DNA of 64,000 bases from JBDXHU01 sp039989475 (GTDB lineage: Bacteria > Pseudomonadota > Gammaproteobacteria > Pseudomonadales > Halieaceae), in the NCBI GenBank assembly GCA_039989475.1, contig JBDXHU010000009.1, positions 620,001 through 684,000 on the forward strand, in the 5' to 3' direction. The translations under genes and the position numbers were made by a program. The notes beneath the pieces were generated by a model that did not search any database, was not told the DNA's origin, and saw only the letters and a list, made by a program, of their open reading frames with translations. The first letter of the stretch is position 1; every line of letters starts with the position of its first letter. Below are positions 25,747 through 34,836 of this stretch, in pieces.

Positions 25747-26760
25747 GTGAGCGAATTTCCCTCGCGTAGATTCAAGACTTCCTTCCAGACAGCTCTGGCC
25801 ATGGTGCTGGCCTATGGCTTTGCCCTGAGCCAGGACTGGGACAAGCCCATGTGGGCAGCCTTTGCGGTTGCGTTTATCAGCATGTCTACCGCCGACGAAT
25901 CCCTGTTCAAAGGCGCGCAGCGTATGCTGGGCACCCTGGCCGCCGCAGTGGTCTCGCTGACAATCATAGGCCTGTGTGCCCAGGATCGCTGGCTGTTCAT
26001 GGTCATGCTATCCAGTTGGATTGGCTTCAGCACCTACCAGATGAGTGGCTCCAGATACCCCTATTTCTGGTTTTGCTGCGGCTTTGTCGCAGCGATTATC
26101 GCCATGGATACCGGACCCAATGCGCTCAATGCCTTCGCCACCGCAGTACTTCGGACCCTGGAGACTGGCCTGGGGATTTTGGTCTATAGCCTGGTTGCAC
26201 TGCTGGTCTGGCCCAAGCACGAGGAAAAGGAGGCCGACGCTCAAAGCCAGGACTCACGACCGCCCGAAGCGACGCGCGTGGGAGCTGCACTCAAGGTCAT
26301 GATCATTTACTGGACTGGCTACCTGGCGGTGATCTACATCCCCGACTTCCCCGGTGGAATCGGCTTCCTGGCGATGACCGCACCTATCGCCATGACCCTG
26401 GCCAATACGCCGCAGCTAAGGCCACAGGCCGTGTTCATCCCGGCCGCTACCAGCCTCGCATTTGCCGGCTTTGCCTATATGCTACTGTTGCCGAAGCTAA
26501 GCAGTTTTACCCAACTGGCACCTGTGCTCTTCGGGTTCACCCTCGCCATTTGTTACCTGTTTTACAGCCCCCAGAAGATGCTGGGGCGCGCGTTTGGGCT
26601 GGCACTATTCTTCGCCACGACCTCCATTCAAAACGAACAGACATACAGCTTCCTGGCCTGGGCCAACACCTCCTTGATGTTTGCATTACTATGTGTGTTA
26701 CTTGTAATGGCTGATGATCTACCCTGGTCCACAAGACCAGCAGCAGCGCAGCCGGGCTAA
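25747..26760 (+). CDS. FUSC/DUF2955-like inner-membrane protein (efflux component)
   Basis: 337 residues with two sets of about five hydrophobic segments separated by a charged loop (KHEEKEADAQSQDSRPPEA). The opening FKTSFQTALAMVLAYGFALSQDWDKPMWAAF is quoted here by its parts: the FUSC family starts with such a helix-loop-helix before PMWAAF. It is half the length of AaeB because the cytoplasmic domain is missing, as in DUF2955-type members. With the DUF1656 and HlyD genes that follow it forms an AaeBXA-like export set for aromatic acids or similar compounds. GTG start. Confidence 0.8.
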   Translation: MSEFPSRRFKTSFQTALAMVLAYGFALSQDWDKPMWAAFAVAFISMSTADESLFKGAQRMLGTLAAAVVSLTIIGLCAQDRWLFMVMLSSWIGFSTYQMSGSRYPYFWFCCGFVAAIIAMDTGPNALNAFATAVLRTLETGLGILVYSLVALLVWPKHEEKEADAQSQDSRPPEATRVGAALKVMIIYWTGYLAVIYIPDFPGGIGFLAMTAPIAMTLANTPQLRPQAVFIPAATSLAFAGFAYMLLLPKLSSFTQLAPVLFGFTLAICYLFYSPQKMLGRAFGLALFFATTSIQNEQTYSFLAWANTSLMFALLCVLLVMADDLPWSTRPAAAQPG

Positions 26761-26801
26761 GCGCGTGAGGGGAAGCAACCGCAATACAGGGGAGGACCAT
26801 C

Positions 26802-27014
26802 GTGTGGAATGTACCCAGTGACCTGAGCCTGAGTGGCGTTTACTTTCCACCGCTGCTGGCCGCTTTTGTGCTCGCCCTCTTCGCTGCCTCGCTGCTACAG
26901 AAATGGCTGGACCGCAGCGGCTATTCCGAGATTTTCCTGAACCACAGCCTGGTGTACTTTTCGCTGGCCACCATATTCACCGTGGTATTCGCCTCAACCA
27001 TTTTTCCTACATGA
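26802..27014 (+). CDS. DUF1656 family small membrane protein (AaeX-like)
   Basis: 70 residues with two predicted membrane helices (PPLLAAFVLALFAASLL and SLVYFSLATIFTVVFAST). DUF1656 proteins lie between FUSC and HlyD genes in many proteobacteria, as here. The FLNHSLVYFSL segment is typical. It starts at GTG 26802 behind GGGGAGGA. The function is not known. It probably helps assemble the efflux pump. Confidence 0.8.
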   Translation: MWNVPSDLSLSGVYFPPLLAAFVLALFAASLLQKWLDRSGYSEIFLNHSLVYFSLATIFTVVFASTIFPT

Positions 27015-27027
27015 GCCCCTTATCCAA

Positions 27028-27861
27028 ATGATCTCGAACACGCATTATGGCAAGCTTTTGATGACAGCCCTGCTGGTGGCAGTGGCTGCCGCACTGGTTG
27101 CGCTAAAATACTGGCATTTCCTGGCAAATCCCTGGACACGGGACGGCATGGTCCGGGCCATTGTTGTGCAGGTCACGCCGCGGGTATCCGGCCCTATCAC
27201 CGATCTACCGATCAAGGACAATCAGAAAGTCAGCGCCGGTGACCTGCTGTTCCACATTGACCCGCGCACCTTCCAGGCAAACTTCGATGAAGCCCAGGCA
27301 GAATTGGTACGCACCAAGGAAGACTACGAACGCGGCCTCAACCTGGTGAAAAAAGGTGATATTTCCAAGCGTGACTTCGACGCGGCACTGGCGGCCTATG
27401 ACGTCGCCAAGGCCGACCTGGACAGCGCCAAGCTGGACCTGGAATTTACTGAGGTAAAAGCCTCTGTTGACGGCTATGTAACCAACCTGACACTGCGCAA
27501 GGGTAGCCAGGCTGTAACCAATCAGCCCGCGCTGGCACTGATCGACACCAACAGCTTCTGGGTGCATGGGTATTTCCGGGAAGACTATGTCGCTGACATC
27601 AAGGCCGGCGACAAGGCTATCGTGACCTTAATGACCTATCCGGACCAACCTTTGACTGGAGCCGTCGACAGTATCGGCTGGGGTATCGCCCAGACAGACG
27701 GTAGCAGCGGCGTGGACCTGCTGCCGTCGATCAACCCTACTTTCGAATGGATACGGCTTGCCCAGCGCGTACCGGTGCGTGTGCACCTCGACACTTTGCC
27801 ACAAGGCGTTGTGTTGCGCGTGGGAACAACCGCGTCGGTTCTGGTGAAAACCGGGGACTAG
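27028..27861 (+). CDS. HlyD-family periplasmic adaptor subunit (AaeA-like)
   Basis: 277 residues: one N-terminal membrane helix (LLMTALLVAVAAALVAL), then biotinyl-lipoyl-like halves PRVSGPITDLPIKDNQKV and VKASVDGYVTNLTLRKGS flanking a short coiled coil (about 75-145). VGTTASVLVKTG closes the beta-barrel. It links the inner-membrane FUSC protein to an outer-membrane channel, which is not encoded nearby. It is 13 bp after the DUF1656 gene and 10 bp before pqiA. Confidence 0.87.
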   Translation: MISNTHYGKLLMTALLVAVAAALVALKYWHFLANPWTRDGMVRAIVVQVTPRVSGPITDLPIKDNQKVSAGDLLFHIDPRTFQANFDEAQAELVRTKEDYERGLNLVKKGDISKRDFDAALAAYDVAKADLDSAKLDLEFTEVKASVDGYVTNLTLRKGSQAVTNQPALALIDTNSFWVHGYFREDYVADIKAGDKAIVTLMTYPDQPLTGAVDSIGWGIAQTDGSSGVDLLPSINPTFEWIRLAQRVPVRVHLDTLPQGVVLRVGTTASVLVKTGD

Positions 27862-27871
27862 GAAAAAATAC

Positions 27872-28495
27872 ATGGCGCAATCGGGGACTCTCAAAGCTAT
27901 CACCATCGCCTGCCCCGAGTGCGACCTGCTCAATCGGGTGCCAGAGCTGGCGCCGGGAGAGTCCGCCAACTGCAGTCGCTGCGACTGTATCTTATCGCGC
28001 AACCCCCTTGATTCAATCGACCGCGCCCTGGCACTGAACTTCACCGCCATCCTGCTCTACATCGTGGCCTGTTACTTTCCGTTCCTGTCCTTTGGCAAGG
28101 GCGGCATCATGGTTGAAACCCGGCTGGTGAGTGGAATTGTCGGGCTGGCCGGCGAAGGCATGTACTTCCTGGCAACGGTGGTCAGCTTTACCACTGTCAT
28201 CGTGCCGGTCTTTGTCATGGCCGGCCTGTGCTACCTGTTGCTGCCTCTGCGACACGGGCATCGGCTGCCCGGCGCCGACTGGGTGTTCCGCTGGCTAATG
28301 CGACTGGAACCCTGGAACATGGTAGAAATATTCATGATCGGCATCATCGTCGCGGCGGTGAAGCTGCACAAGATGGCCAACCTGGTACCGGACCTGGCCG
28401 CCTGGGCCTTTATGCTACTGATCTTCGTGATCGCCTGGACGTTTAACACCCTGGAACCGAGAATCATCTGGGAAAAACTGGAGCGGGCCCGGTGA
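27872..28495 (+). CDS. pqiA: PqiA-like membrane protein, first half
   Basis: 207 residues. It opens with a zinc-ribbon (CPECDLLNRV, then CSRCDCIL) and continues with four membrane helices of the PqiA/LetA fold. In E. coli PqiA is one protein of two such modules. Here the modules are separate genes overlapping by 4 bp. With PqiB and PqiC it should form an intermembrane lipid-transport system. LNFTAILLYIVACYFPF is the typical first helix. Confidence 0.85.
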   Translation: MAQSGTLKAITIACPECDLLNRVPELAPGESANCSRCDCILSRNPLDSIDRALALNFTAILLYIVACYFPFLSFGKGGIMVETRLVSGIVGLAGEGMYFLATVVSFTTVIVPVFVMAGLCYLLLPLRHGHRLPGADWVFRWLMRLEPWNMVEIFMIGIIVAAVKLHKMANLVPDLAAWAFMLLIFVIAWTFNTLEPRIIWEKLERAR

Positions 28496-29130
28496 GCGCC
28501 GCAACGCCTGGCACAACCGCCGCCCAGGCCGGGCTGGTGAGCTGTCACAGCTGCGGCCTGCTGACACCGCTGACTGCTATGGCCCAGCCATGTGCCCGCT
28601 GCGGCGATCAATTGCACCTGCGTCATCCCAACAGCATCAACCGGGCCTGGGCCCTGCTGATCGCCGCGGTAATTTTTTATATTCCCGCCAACCTGTTGCC
28701 GATCACGCTGACCACGGCGCTGGGCAGGACCGAGGGCGATACCATTATGCAGGGTGTCATCTACTTTATCGGTAGCGGCGAGTGGCCGATCGCCCTGGTA
28801 ATCTTCAGCGCCAGTATCATGGTGCCCACCCTGAAAATAGGCGCCATGACCTACCTGTTAATTTCGGCGCAGCGCGGACTTAAGGGGCAGTTGGTGAACC
28901 GCACAAAAATTTACCGGGCAGTGGAACTGGTGGGTCGTTGGAGTATGATTGACGTGTTCGTTGTCACCATTATGGTGGCCCTGGTGCAACTGGGCGCCGT
29001 GGCCAGTATTGCTGCGGGCCCGGGCGCCATTTACTTCTGTGCGGTGGTAGTGATCACCATGTTGTCGGCGGAGTCCTTCGACCCGCGACTGATCTGGGAT
29101 GGGCTGGATGCCAATGAACGACACGAATAA
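28492..29130 (+). CDS. pqiA: PqiA-like membrane protein, second half
   Basis: 212 residues with its own zinc ribbon (CHSCGLLTPL, then CARCGDQL) and four membrane helices (AALLIAAVIFYIPANLLP-like opening, then PTLKIGAMTYLLISA). It corresponds to the C-terminal module of E. coli PqiA. SIDVFVVTIMVALVQL-type helix 4 contains the WSMIDVFVV segment typical of the family. Its stop codon overlaps the start region of pqiB. GTG start within ATGA-like overlap. Confidence 0.85.
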   Translation: MSAATPGTTAAQAGLVSCHSCGLLTPLTAMAQPCARCGDQLHLRHPNSINRAWALLIAAVIFYIPANLLPITLTTALGRTEGDTIMQGVIYFIGSGEWPIALVIFSASIMVPTLKIGAMTYLLISAQRGLKGQLVNRTKIYRAVELVGRWSMIDVFVVTIMVALVQLGAVASIAAGPGAIYFCAVVVITMLSAESFDPRLIWDGLDANERHE

Positions 29131-30742
29131 CAATAATAACAGTGCAAGTCCCGACGGAGGGGCGGCAGCCGCCGTAAAAAAGACCAGTGGAGAGTCGGGG
29201 TTTTCGCCGATCTGGATCGTGCCGATCGTCGCCCTGCTTATCGGCATCTTCCTGATTTACCGGGTAGTCACGGAATCCGGCCCAACCATTACCATCACCT
29301 TTGCTGAAGCGCCCGGCATGGAGGCCGGTAAGACCAAGGTCAAGTATAAGGATGTCATCGTCGGCGAGGTGACCAAGGTCGATATCTCGGACGACATCAA
29401 GAGCGTCATTGTAAGCGTCGAGATGGATCCCAGTACAAAGGAATACCTTACCGACGAAAGCAGATTCTGGGTGGTGCGCCCGCAAATTTCCGGGGGCAAC
29501 ATTTCTGGTCTGGGTACCCTGCTCTCGGGCAACTACATTGGCATGGACCCCTGCCCGGATGGAAAGAAAGAGAAGCACTTTATCGGCCTGGAGCGGCCCC
29601 CGGTGGTTCAATCAACCGAGGCCGGCAGCCGCTTCAAGCTGCGCGCCAAACGCCTCAGTGGCGTGGATTTTGGCTCACCGGTCTTCTACAAGGATATTTC
29701 TGTCGGCCAGGTTATTGATTACACATTACAGGACGACGGCAACCTGGGGCTGGAACTGTTTGTGCGGGCGCCGTATGACAAGCACGTGAACAATGCCACC
29801 CGCTTCTGGAACGCCAGCGGGTTTGACGTGACCCTGAGTGCCAACGGGCTTGAGATCAACACGGAATCGCTGGTATCCATAATCGCCGGCGGCATCGCCT
29901 TCGACACCATGGCTCACCTTGGCAGAGATGCATCAAAGCCGGCGGCTACAGACCGCGTGTTCAACCTGTATCCCAGTCGCGCCCGCAGCCGCCAACCCAC
30001 CTACCATGAGAAGCAACGGGTACTGCTGTATTTTACCGACAGCGTACGCGGTCTCACACCCGGCGCGCCGGTGGAAATGCGCGGCTACCAGGTCGGTGAA
30101 GTTATCGATGTAGACATGGAGTTCAATCGCGAGACCAATAAGTTCCGACTGCCGGTGTTGATAGAGCTGGAGCCCGAGCGGGTGACCGCCAGTGGCGATG
30201 AAACTTTCCGCAATACGATCACCGCACTGGTCGAGCGCGGCTTGCGCGGGCAGTTGAGGATGGGCAACCTGGTGCTGGGTAAACTGCTGGTTGAACTCGA
30301 CTTTCACCCGAATGCTGCACCGGCGACTGTAGATTTCACCGGCAAGTACCCGGTAATGCCCACCATGGAGAGTACCTTTGCCGCCATCACTGAAAATGCC
30401 GGAGCTCTGGTAGCTGAGTTGCGGCAGACCGGCAAGACCATCAATGCCCTGCTGGAGTCGGATGATTTCAACACTGGCATGAAGGACCTGGCCGCCACCA
30501 TGGGCAACGTCAAACGATTAACCGCCGAGTTGGAACAGACCAGCGCACCGGAATTGGCCAAGGTGTTGGTCGAGGCCAATGCGACCCTGGCCGAGGCACA
30601 ATCAATGCTGGCTACCAATTCCACCACCCGTACAGAAATCAATCGCTTGCTGGCGGAGCTGGCACAGGCCGCACGCTCGATACGACTGCTGGCGGACTAC
30701 CTGGAACAACACCCCGAGTCGATCATCAAAGGGAAGGATTAG
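29114..30742 (+). CDS. pqiB: PqiB, MCE-domain intermembrane transport protein
   Basis: About 542 residues, near E. coli PqiB. After an Asn-rich cytoplasmic start comes one membrane helix (PIWIVPIVALLIGIFLIYRV), then three MCE domains (about 45-130, 160-250 and 285-390; for example ITITFAEAPGMEAGKTKVKY and RVLLYFTDSVRGLTPGAPVE). A long C-terminal helical region (390-540) forms the needle in the E. coli protein. Starts at 29099, 29108 and 29114 are all possible; I prefer 29114 (MNDTNN). It transports phospholipid between the membranes with PqiA and PqiC. Confidence 0.88.
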   Translation: MNDTNNNNNSASPDGGAAAAVKKTSGESGFSPIWIVPIVALLIGIFLIYRVVTESGPTITITFAEAPGMEAGKTKVKYKDVIVGEVTKVDISDDIKSVIVSVEMDPSTKEYLTDESRFWVVRPQISGGNISGLGTLLSGNYIGMDPCPDGKKEKHFIGLERPPVVQSTEAGSRFKLRAKRLSGVDFGSPVFYKDISVGQVIDYTLQDDGNLGLELFVRAPYDKHVNNATRFWNASGFDVTLSANGLEINTESLVSIIAGGIAFDTMAHLGRDASKPAATDRVFNLYPSRARSRQPTYHEKQRVLLYFTDSVRGLTPGAPVEMRGYQVGEVIDVDMEFNRETNKFRLPVLIELEPERVTASGDETFRNTITALVERGLRGQLRMGNLVLGKLLVELDFHPNAAPATVDFTGKYPVMPTMESTFAAITENAGALVAELRQTGKTINALLESDDFNTGMKDLAATMGNVKRLTAELEQTSAPELAKVLVEANATLAEAQSMLATNSTTRTEINRLLAELAQAARSIRLLADYLEQHPESIIKGKD

Positions 30743-30747
30743 ATCAA

Positions 30748-31344
30748 GTGACCATGCTCATGAATGCCCGTCGATTCACGCTGCTATTTGTGTTTGCCAG
30801 CATGTTGGCAGCCTGCGGCTCAAGTCCATCCGTCAAGTATTACACCCTCAGCCCGGAGGCGGCGGCGGGTGGCTCCAACCCAAACCTCGCACTCAAGATT
30901 GGCCCGGTGGAATTTCCACGCTCACTGGCCCGCAGCCAGATTGTTACTCGCGCCAGTAGCACCCAGTTGAATGTAGACGAGTTCAATATCTGGAGCGCAC
31001 CGCTGGAAAACCAGTTTCTGCAGGTGCTGGGTGACAACATTGGCACAGCAACCGGTAGTAACAAGATTGTGGTTTACCCCAACGAGGCGACCTTTCCCGT
31101 TGATTACCAGGTACTGGTGGATGTTCTGCAGTTCGATGGTGACAAGGGAAGCAGTGTGACACTGCGGGCGCGCTGGGCAATCACGAAGGCTGACGGCAGC
31201 GCCGTGGACAGCGGCCTGTACGCCCAGAGCCAGGCCAGCGGAGGCAGCAGCTACGACGCACTGGTGGCCGCACACAGCGCCCTGGTTGCAGCACTGGGCC
31301 AGCAACTTGTAACGCACATTAACAAGTTGCAGCCCTCGCCCTGA
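30748..31344 (+). CDS. pqiC: PqiC-like outer-membrane lipoprotein (ABC-type transport auxiliary, DUF330)
   Basis: 198 residues. A lipoprotein signal (LLFVFASMLAACGSS, lipidation at C) is followed by KYYTLSPEA, the standard opening of the family. LKIGPVEFPRSLARSQIVTR and WSAPLENQFLQVLGDNI are typical. It is the last gene of the pqi operon, 5 bp after pqiB. The GTG at 30748 or the ATG at 30754 could be the start. Confidence 0.85.
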   Translation: MTMLMNARRFTLLFVFASMLAACGSSPSVKYYTLSPEAAAGGSNPNLALKIGPVEFPRSLARSQIVTRASSTQLNVDEFNIWSAPLENQFLQVLGDNIGTATGSNKIVVYPNEATFPVDYQVLVDVLQFDGDKGSSVTLRARWAITKADGSAVDSGLYAQSQASGGSSYDALVAAHSALVAALGQQLVTHINKLQPSP

Positions 31345-31360
31345 GTTAGCTGCCCCCGGA

Positions 31361-32023
31361 TTATTTCAGGCTGGCCAGGTGGTTGTTCAGTACCGTGGCC
31401 CAGCGCCGGATCACCCGGTCTGCTGCGGCCCGGTTGGTGACTGAGTTGCGAATCTCACCCATTTCATTGCCGGCGACCTCAGGATCGATGACCCGGTAGA
31501 GTATGGCGCCGGTTTTGCCATCGAGCAGTTCCATGTACAAGGTCATTTGGCCGGCAGTGGTCGCAAAAGTCTGCCCCATACCCGCTGACATGGTGTCTGG
31601 CGCTGTCACTTCCAGGTTGACGATCGCCGGGCGAATAATCAACACGCCATCGCCACCGGCCTTGACCATCTCATGTCCGCCCTCTTTGGACAGCACCTCG
31701 GTAAACTCCTTGGTGAATTCCTTCGCCACTTCGCCACGGATTCGCTTCATATCCCTGTCATTGATGCGCCGATCCAGTTGAATGGCGTCGCGGTTGTAGT
31801 CCCTTTGCCAGTTTTTCTTGAAGGCGACATAACATTCCAGCAGGGCAATTTTGTCGTACTCCTTGAGACTGGCTCCCGGCGCCTGGTAAACCAGCCGCAG
31901 CTTGGTACCCTTCAGCAAATGCAAACCGTCGTGGCTGACCTCCGGCGGCTTGGTCTCGGCGGCCGCGACCACGGTAAATGCCGCCAGCAGCAGCGACAGG
32001 AAAAATCGATTAAGCGTTGTCAT
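31361..32023 (-). CDS. DUF3313 family exported protein
   Basis: About 220 residues: signal peptide (FFLSLLLAAFTVVAAAE), then a domain with YDKIALLECYVAFKKNWQRD, MKRIRGEVAKEFTKEFTEVL, IIRPAIVNLEVTAPDTMSAG and AGQMTLYMELLDGKTGAILY. These match DUF3313, usually a lipoprotein of unknown function; here no lipobox cysteine is seen. Internal ATG at 32023 chosen, since it begins the signal peptide. It converges on pqiC with a 16-bp gap. Confidence 0.8.
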   Translation of the reverse strand: MTTLNRFFLSLLLAAFTVVAAAETKPPEVSHDGLHLLKGTKLRLVYQAPGASLKEYDKIALLECYVAFKKNWQRDYNRDAIQLDRRINDRDMKRIRGEVAKEFTKEFTEVLSKEGGHEMVKAGGDGVLIIRPAIVNLEVTAPDTMSAGMGQTFATTAGQMTLYMELLDGKTGAILYRVIDPEVAGNEMGEIRNSVTNRAAADRVIRRWATVLNNHLASLK

Positions 32024-32135
32024 ACATGTACTCCCTACCAATAAAAAAACTGAACAACGTCTATACGCTCTACGTATAGACACGTTTCAGGGAATTCGTT
32101 CCTCTCAAAAACAACCGCGCCCTACGAGTTACTTC

Positions 32136-32573
32136 CTAGAAGGAGACCTTCAGGCCTTCCACACCGATCTGCAAGGCGATACCGTCGGAATTGGCGCCCA
32201 GGTGTATCACCACGCCCTTGTCGTTCTTCAGCCAGGAGCCGACCTTACCCTTGGCAAGTGTCAGCCCCGCGTCCGCCTTGAAGTAGACGCCTTCAAAGTC
32301 TGACCGGTTTTTCAGGTAGTAAACCGAACCATCCACCTTCATAGAGGAAATGCCGATACCGCCGATTTTGGCTCCACCCATGTGGAACATATGCTTCTCA
32401 CCCTTGTAATCGAGGGTGCCGTGACCCCAGTCGCCGGTCAGTAAGAAACCGACCTGCTTCTCGTTAATCGTTAGCGTGGCGGAGGGCGCTGCATCCTTGG
32501 CGATGGAAACGGCCGCCACACTCATCATCACGACGCTCACTAGCGCCACTGTCCAATTGCGAAAATTCTTCAT
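32136..32573 (-). CDS. Small exported protein of unknown function
   Basis: 145 residues with a signal peptide (NWTVALVSVVMMSVAAVSIA). The mature part is Gly-rich and predicted all-beta: VGFLLTGDWGHGTLDYKG, GGAKIGGIGISSMKVDGSVY and KGVVIHLGANSDGIALQIG. This pattern recalls the glycine-rich lipid-associated or EipA-type envelope proteins, but I cannot assign it. It lies upstream of the DUF3313 gene, same strand, 112 bp apart. Confidence 0.65.
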   Translation of the reverse strand: MKNFRNWTVALVSVVMMSVAAVSIAKDAAPSATLTINEKQVGFLLTGDWGHGTLDYKGEKHMFHMGGAKIGGIGISSMKVDGSVYYLKNRSDFEGVYFKADAGLTLAKGKVGSWLKNDKGVVIHLGANSDGIALQIGVEGLKVSF

Positions 32574-32804
32574 GTCCTGCTCCTGGCTGGGTTAGCGTAA
32601 AAATGTCCTGCGCACCTAGTTTAGTACAAAGTTTGGTAGTATGGGGACAGATCAATTTTCAGCAATATTTGTGGCGCCTGTGTTGGCCAATATCGCTGTT
32701 TGGATGTACTCTTAGGCAAGCTACAGGAGCACCCCGCCGGCTCTAGTGGAAAGCCTTAATCCGGTGGTTTACTCAACTTTTAGATCGAAGCCTGGAGATT
32801 GAAT

Positions 32805-33230
32805 ATGTTTTTTGGAAAACGCCCAACCGGCATAGCCCTTGGCCTGGGCTTGATAGGCGCAACGCTCACCAGCGGCGCCATGGCCGACAGCTTTACCGGC
32901 AAAGCCAACGCGGTATGCGCAGCGGTCAGCGTTATCGCCTGCACCGATAAAATGGTCTGCATGCAGGGCAATGCACACACCTTTGAACTGCCGGCATTTA
33001 TGTTTATCGATGTGAAGAAGAATACTATCCGCGCCGCGGATGCCAGCATGAAAGGCTATACCTCGCCGATCAAGACCAAGGAAATCACCGACACGTCAGT
33101 GATATTGCAGGGTTATGAGAACCACCGCGGCTGGACTGCCGCAATCGATCGCACCGACGGCAGCCTTAACCTGTCATCCACTGGCCCCGACGTGAACTTC
33201 ATGATCACCGGCAACTGCACCGCACTGTAA
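32805..33230 (+). CDS. Small exported protein of unknown function
   Basis: About 141 residues. A signal peptide (TGIALGLGLIGATLTSGAMA) precedes a mature part with four Cys (CAAVSVIACTDKMVC and a C near the end) that could form disulfides. The ATG at 32805 is preferred over the TTG at 32799 because GGAG lies 7 nt before it. I recognise no family. A second exported small gene follows 13 bp later, so the two probably form an operon. Confidence 0.65.
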   Translation: MFFGKRPTGIALGLGLIGATLTSGAMADSFTGKANAVCAAVSVIACTDKMVCMQGNAHTFELPAFMFIDVKKNTIRAADASMKGYTSPIKTKEITDTSVILQGYENHRGWTAAIDRTDGSLNLSSTGPDVNFMITGNCTAL

Positions 33231-33243
33231 AGGAGAATTCAGT

Positions 33244-33591
33244 ATGTCATTCAGCAAAAAAATTATTGGTGGCGCTACTGGCGCAGTCCTCCTGGCTGCG
33301 GCAATCGGCACCAGCCTACCGGCACAGGCCGGCGACAGCGGCGCCTTTATCGGCGGCATGCTGACCAGCCGGGTGATGAGCAATATGCACCAGCGCACCG
33401 AAGCCGAGCAACAGCAGGCCTACTATGCGCAGCAAAATTCGCAACAGCAGCAAGTGCAGCAGGCCGCTCCGGCACCTGCCGCGAAAACAACGCAGCAGAA
33501 GCTGGACGAGTTGGACAAGCTCGCCGCCGGTGGCTACATCACGCCTGCGGAATACAAGACGAAGAAGCAGCAAATAATCAACAGCATGTAG
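33244..33591 (+). CDS. SHOCT-domain exported protein
   Basis: 115 residues. A signal peptide ends LPAQAG. A Gln-rich middle follows (YYAQQNSQQQQVQQAAP) and then a C-terminal SHOCT domain: KLDELDKLAAGGYITPAEYK and KKQQI. SHOCT domains are short oligomerisation modules found at protein ends. AAGGAG precedes the ATG. It is followed by a terminator-like hairpin. Confidence 0.75.
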   Translation: MSFSKKIIGGATGAVLLAAAIGTSLPAQAGDSGAFIGGMLTSRVMSNMHQRTEAEQQQAYYAQQNSQQQQVQQAAPAPAAKTTQQKLDELDKLAAGGYITPAEYKTKKQQIINSM

Positions 33592-33605
33592 TCAGCAAAC
33601 TGACG

Positions 33606-33637
33606 AGGCCCGCCTGGCGATGCCGCCAGCGGGCCTT
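33606..33637 (+). terminator. GC-rich hairpin, likely terminator
   Basis: AGGCCCGCCTGGCG pairs with CGCCAGCGGGCCT (13 pairs, one bulge), loop about 4 nt, followed by TTT. The T run is short, so strength is uncertain. It separates the SHOCT gene from potF. Confidence 0.5.
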
Positions 33638-33641
33638 TCAC

Positions 33642-34763
33642 ATGCCAGGCAAACTCCCCCACTCCGCACTCACCACCTCAAGGCTGTGCATCGCAGTCAC
33701 GCTGTGCATCGCATTCTCTGCGACGCCAACAGCGGCAGAGGAAGCCGTTCTCAATATCTATAACTGGTCCGATTACATCGGAGAGACCACGATCGCCGAC
33801 TTTGAGCAAGAGTATGGCATCAAGGTCAATTACGATATCTACGACTCGGCCTCCATCGTGGACGCCAAGCTCATGGCCGGGCGCTCCGGTTACGACGTGG
33901 TGATTCACTCAGCCAGCTTTTCCACGCGGCTGCAGGAAGCCGGTATCTTCATGGAGCTGTCCCGTGACAAGTTGGACAACTGGCGCCACCTGGACCCGGA
34001 ACTGCTCACCGAGTTTGGGCAATACGATCCCGGCAATCGTTATGCTGTGCCTTATATGTGGGGCACCACTGGCTTCACGTACAACAAGAAAATGCTGCTG
34101 GAGCGCTTGCCAGATGCACCCCTGCATAGCGCCGAGCTGGTGTTCAATCCCGAGGTGGTTAAGCATTTTGCCGACTGCGGTGTATCGATACTGGAAGCCC
34201 CCACCGATGTCATACCCTCGGTGTTGCTATACCTCGGACGCGATCCCAATTCCTTCGCGCCGGAAGACCTCAAGGCCGCCGAGCAAGTACTGCAATCGAT
34301 ACGCCCTTATATCAAGTACTACAGTTCCACCAAGTTCATGCTCGACCTGCCGGCGGGGGAAGTATGCCTGGCGGGTACCTGGTCCGGCGACTATGCGGTG
34401 GCCAGCATTCGCGCCGCGGAGGCCGGGCTGGATATCAAGCTCGACTACACCATTCCCACCGAGGGCGCGACGCTTTGGTTCGATGCTGTCTATATACCGG
34501 CCGATGCACCGCACCCGGACAATGCCCACCTGTTCCTGAATTACCTGCTGCGGCCTGAAGTGATTGCCGACATCAGCAATTTCACCGGGTATGCCAACGC
34601 CAATGCAGCGGCGACTGCGCTGGTGCTGCCTGAATACGCAAACGACCCCGCCATCTACCCCGACGCCGAGGTGCTCAAACGTACTCACGCCGTCAATGTC
34701 GGGGACCCCAAGACCGAACGGCTTCGCACCCGGGCCTGGACCCGAGCCAAGTCAGGGCTCTAG
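33642..34763 (+). CDS. potF: Putrescine-binding periplasmic protein PotF
   Basis: 373 residues. After a signal peptide (CIAVTLCIAFSATPTAA) comes LNIYNWSDYIGETTIADFEQ, the PotD/PotF opening. YDSASIVDAKLMAGRSGYDV, VPYMWGTTGFTYNK, SGVSILEAPTDV-like CGVSILEAP, FLNYLLRPEVIADIS and a C-terminal TRAWTRAKSG follow E. coli PotF closely. It captures putrescine (possibly spermidine) for the PotGHI transporter. The translation start within the first 15 residues is uncertain. Confidence 0.92.
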   Translation: MPGKLPHSALTTSRLCIAVTLCIAFSATPTAAEEAVLNIYNWSDYIGETTIADFEQEYGIKVNYDIYDSASIVDAKLMAGRSGYDVVIHSASFSTRLQEAGIFMELSRDKLDNWRHLDPELLTEFGQYDPGNRYAVPYMWGTTGFTYNKKMLLERLPDAPLHSAELVFNPEVVKHFADCGVSILEAPTDVIPSVLLYLGRDPNSFAPEDLKAAEQVLQSIRPYIKYYSSTKFMLDLPAGEVCLAGTWSGDYAVASIRAAEAGLDIKLDYTIPTEGATLWFDAVYIPADAPHPDNAHLFLNYLLRPEVIADISNFTGYANANAAATALVLPEYANDPAIYPDAEVLKRTHAVNVGDPKTERLRTRAWTRAKSGL

Positions 34764-34836
34764 GGACCGGGACGCTAATCCTCCAGACTGGTAGGATATG
34801 CGCCAACAATAAGACAAAAGGCCAGATTGCAGACCG

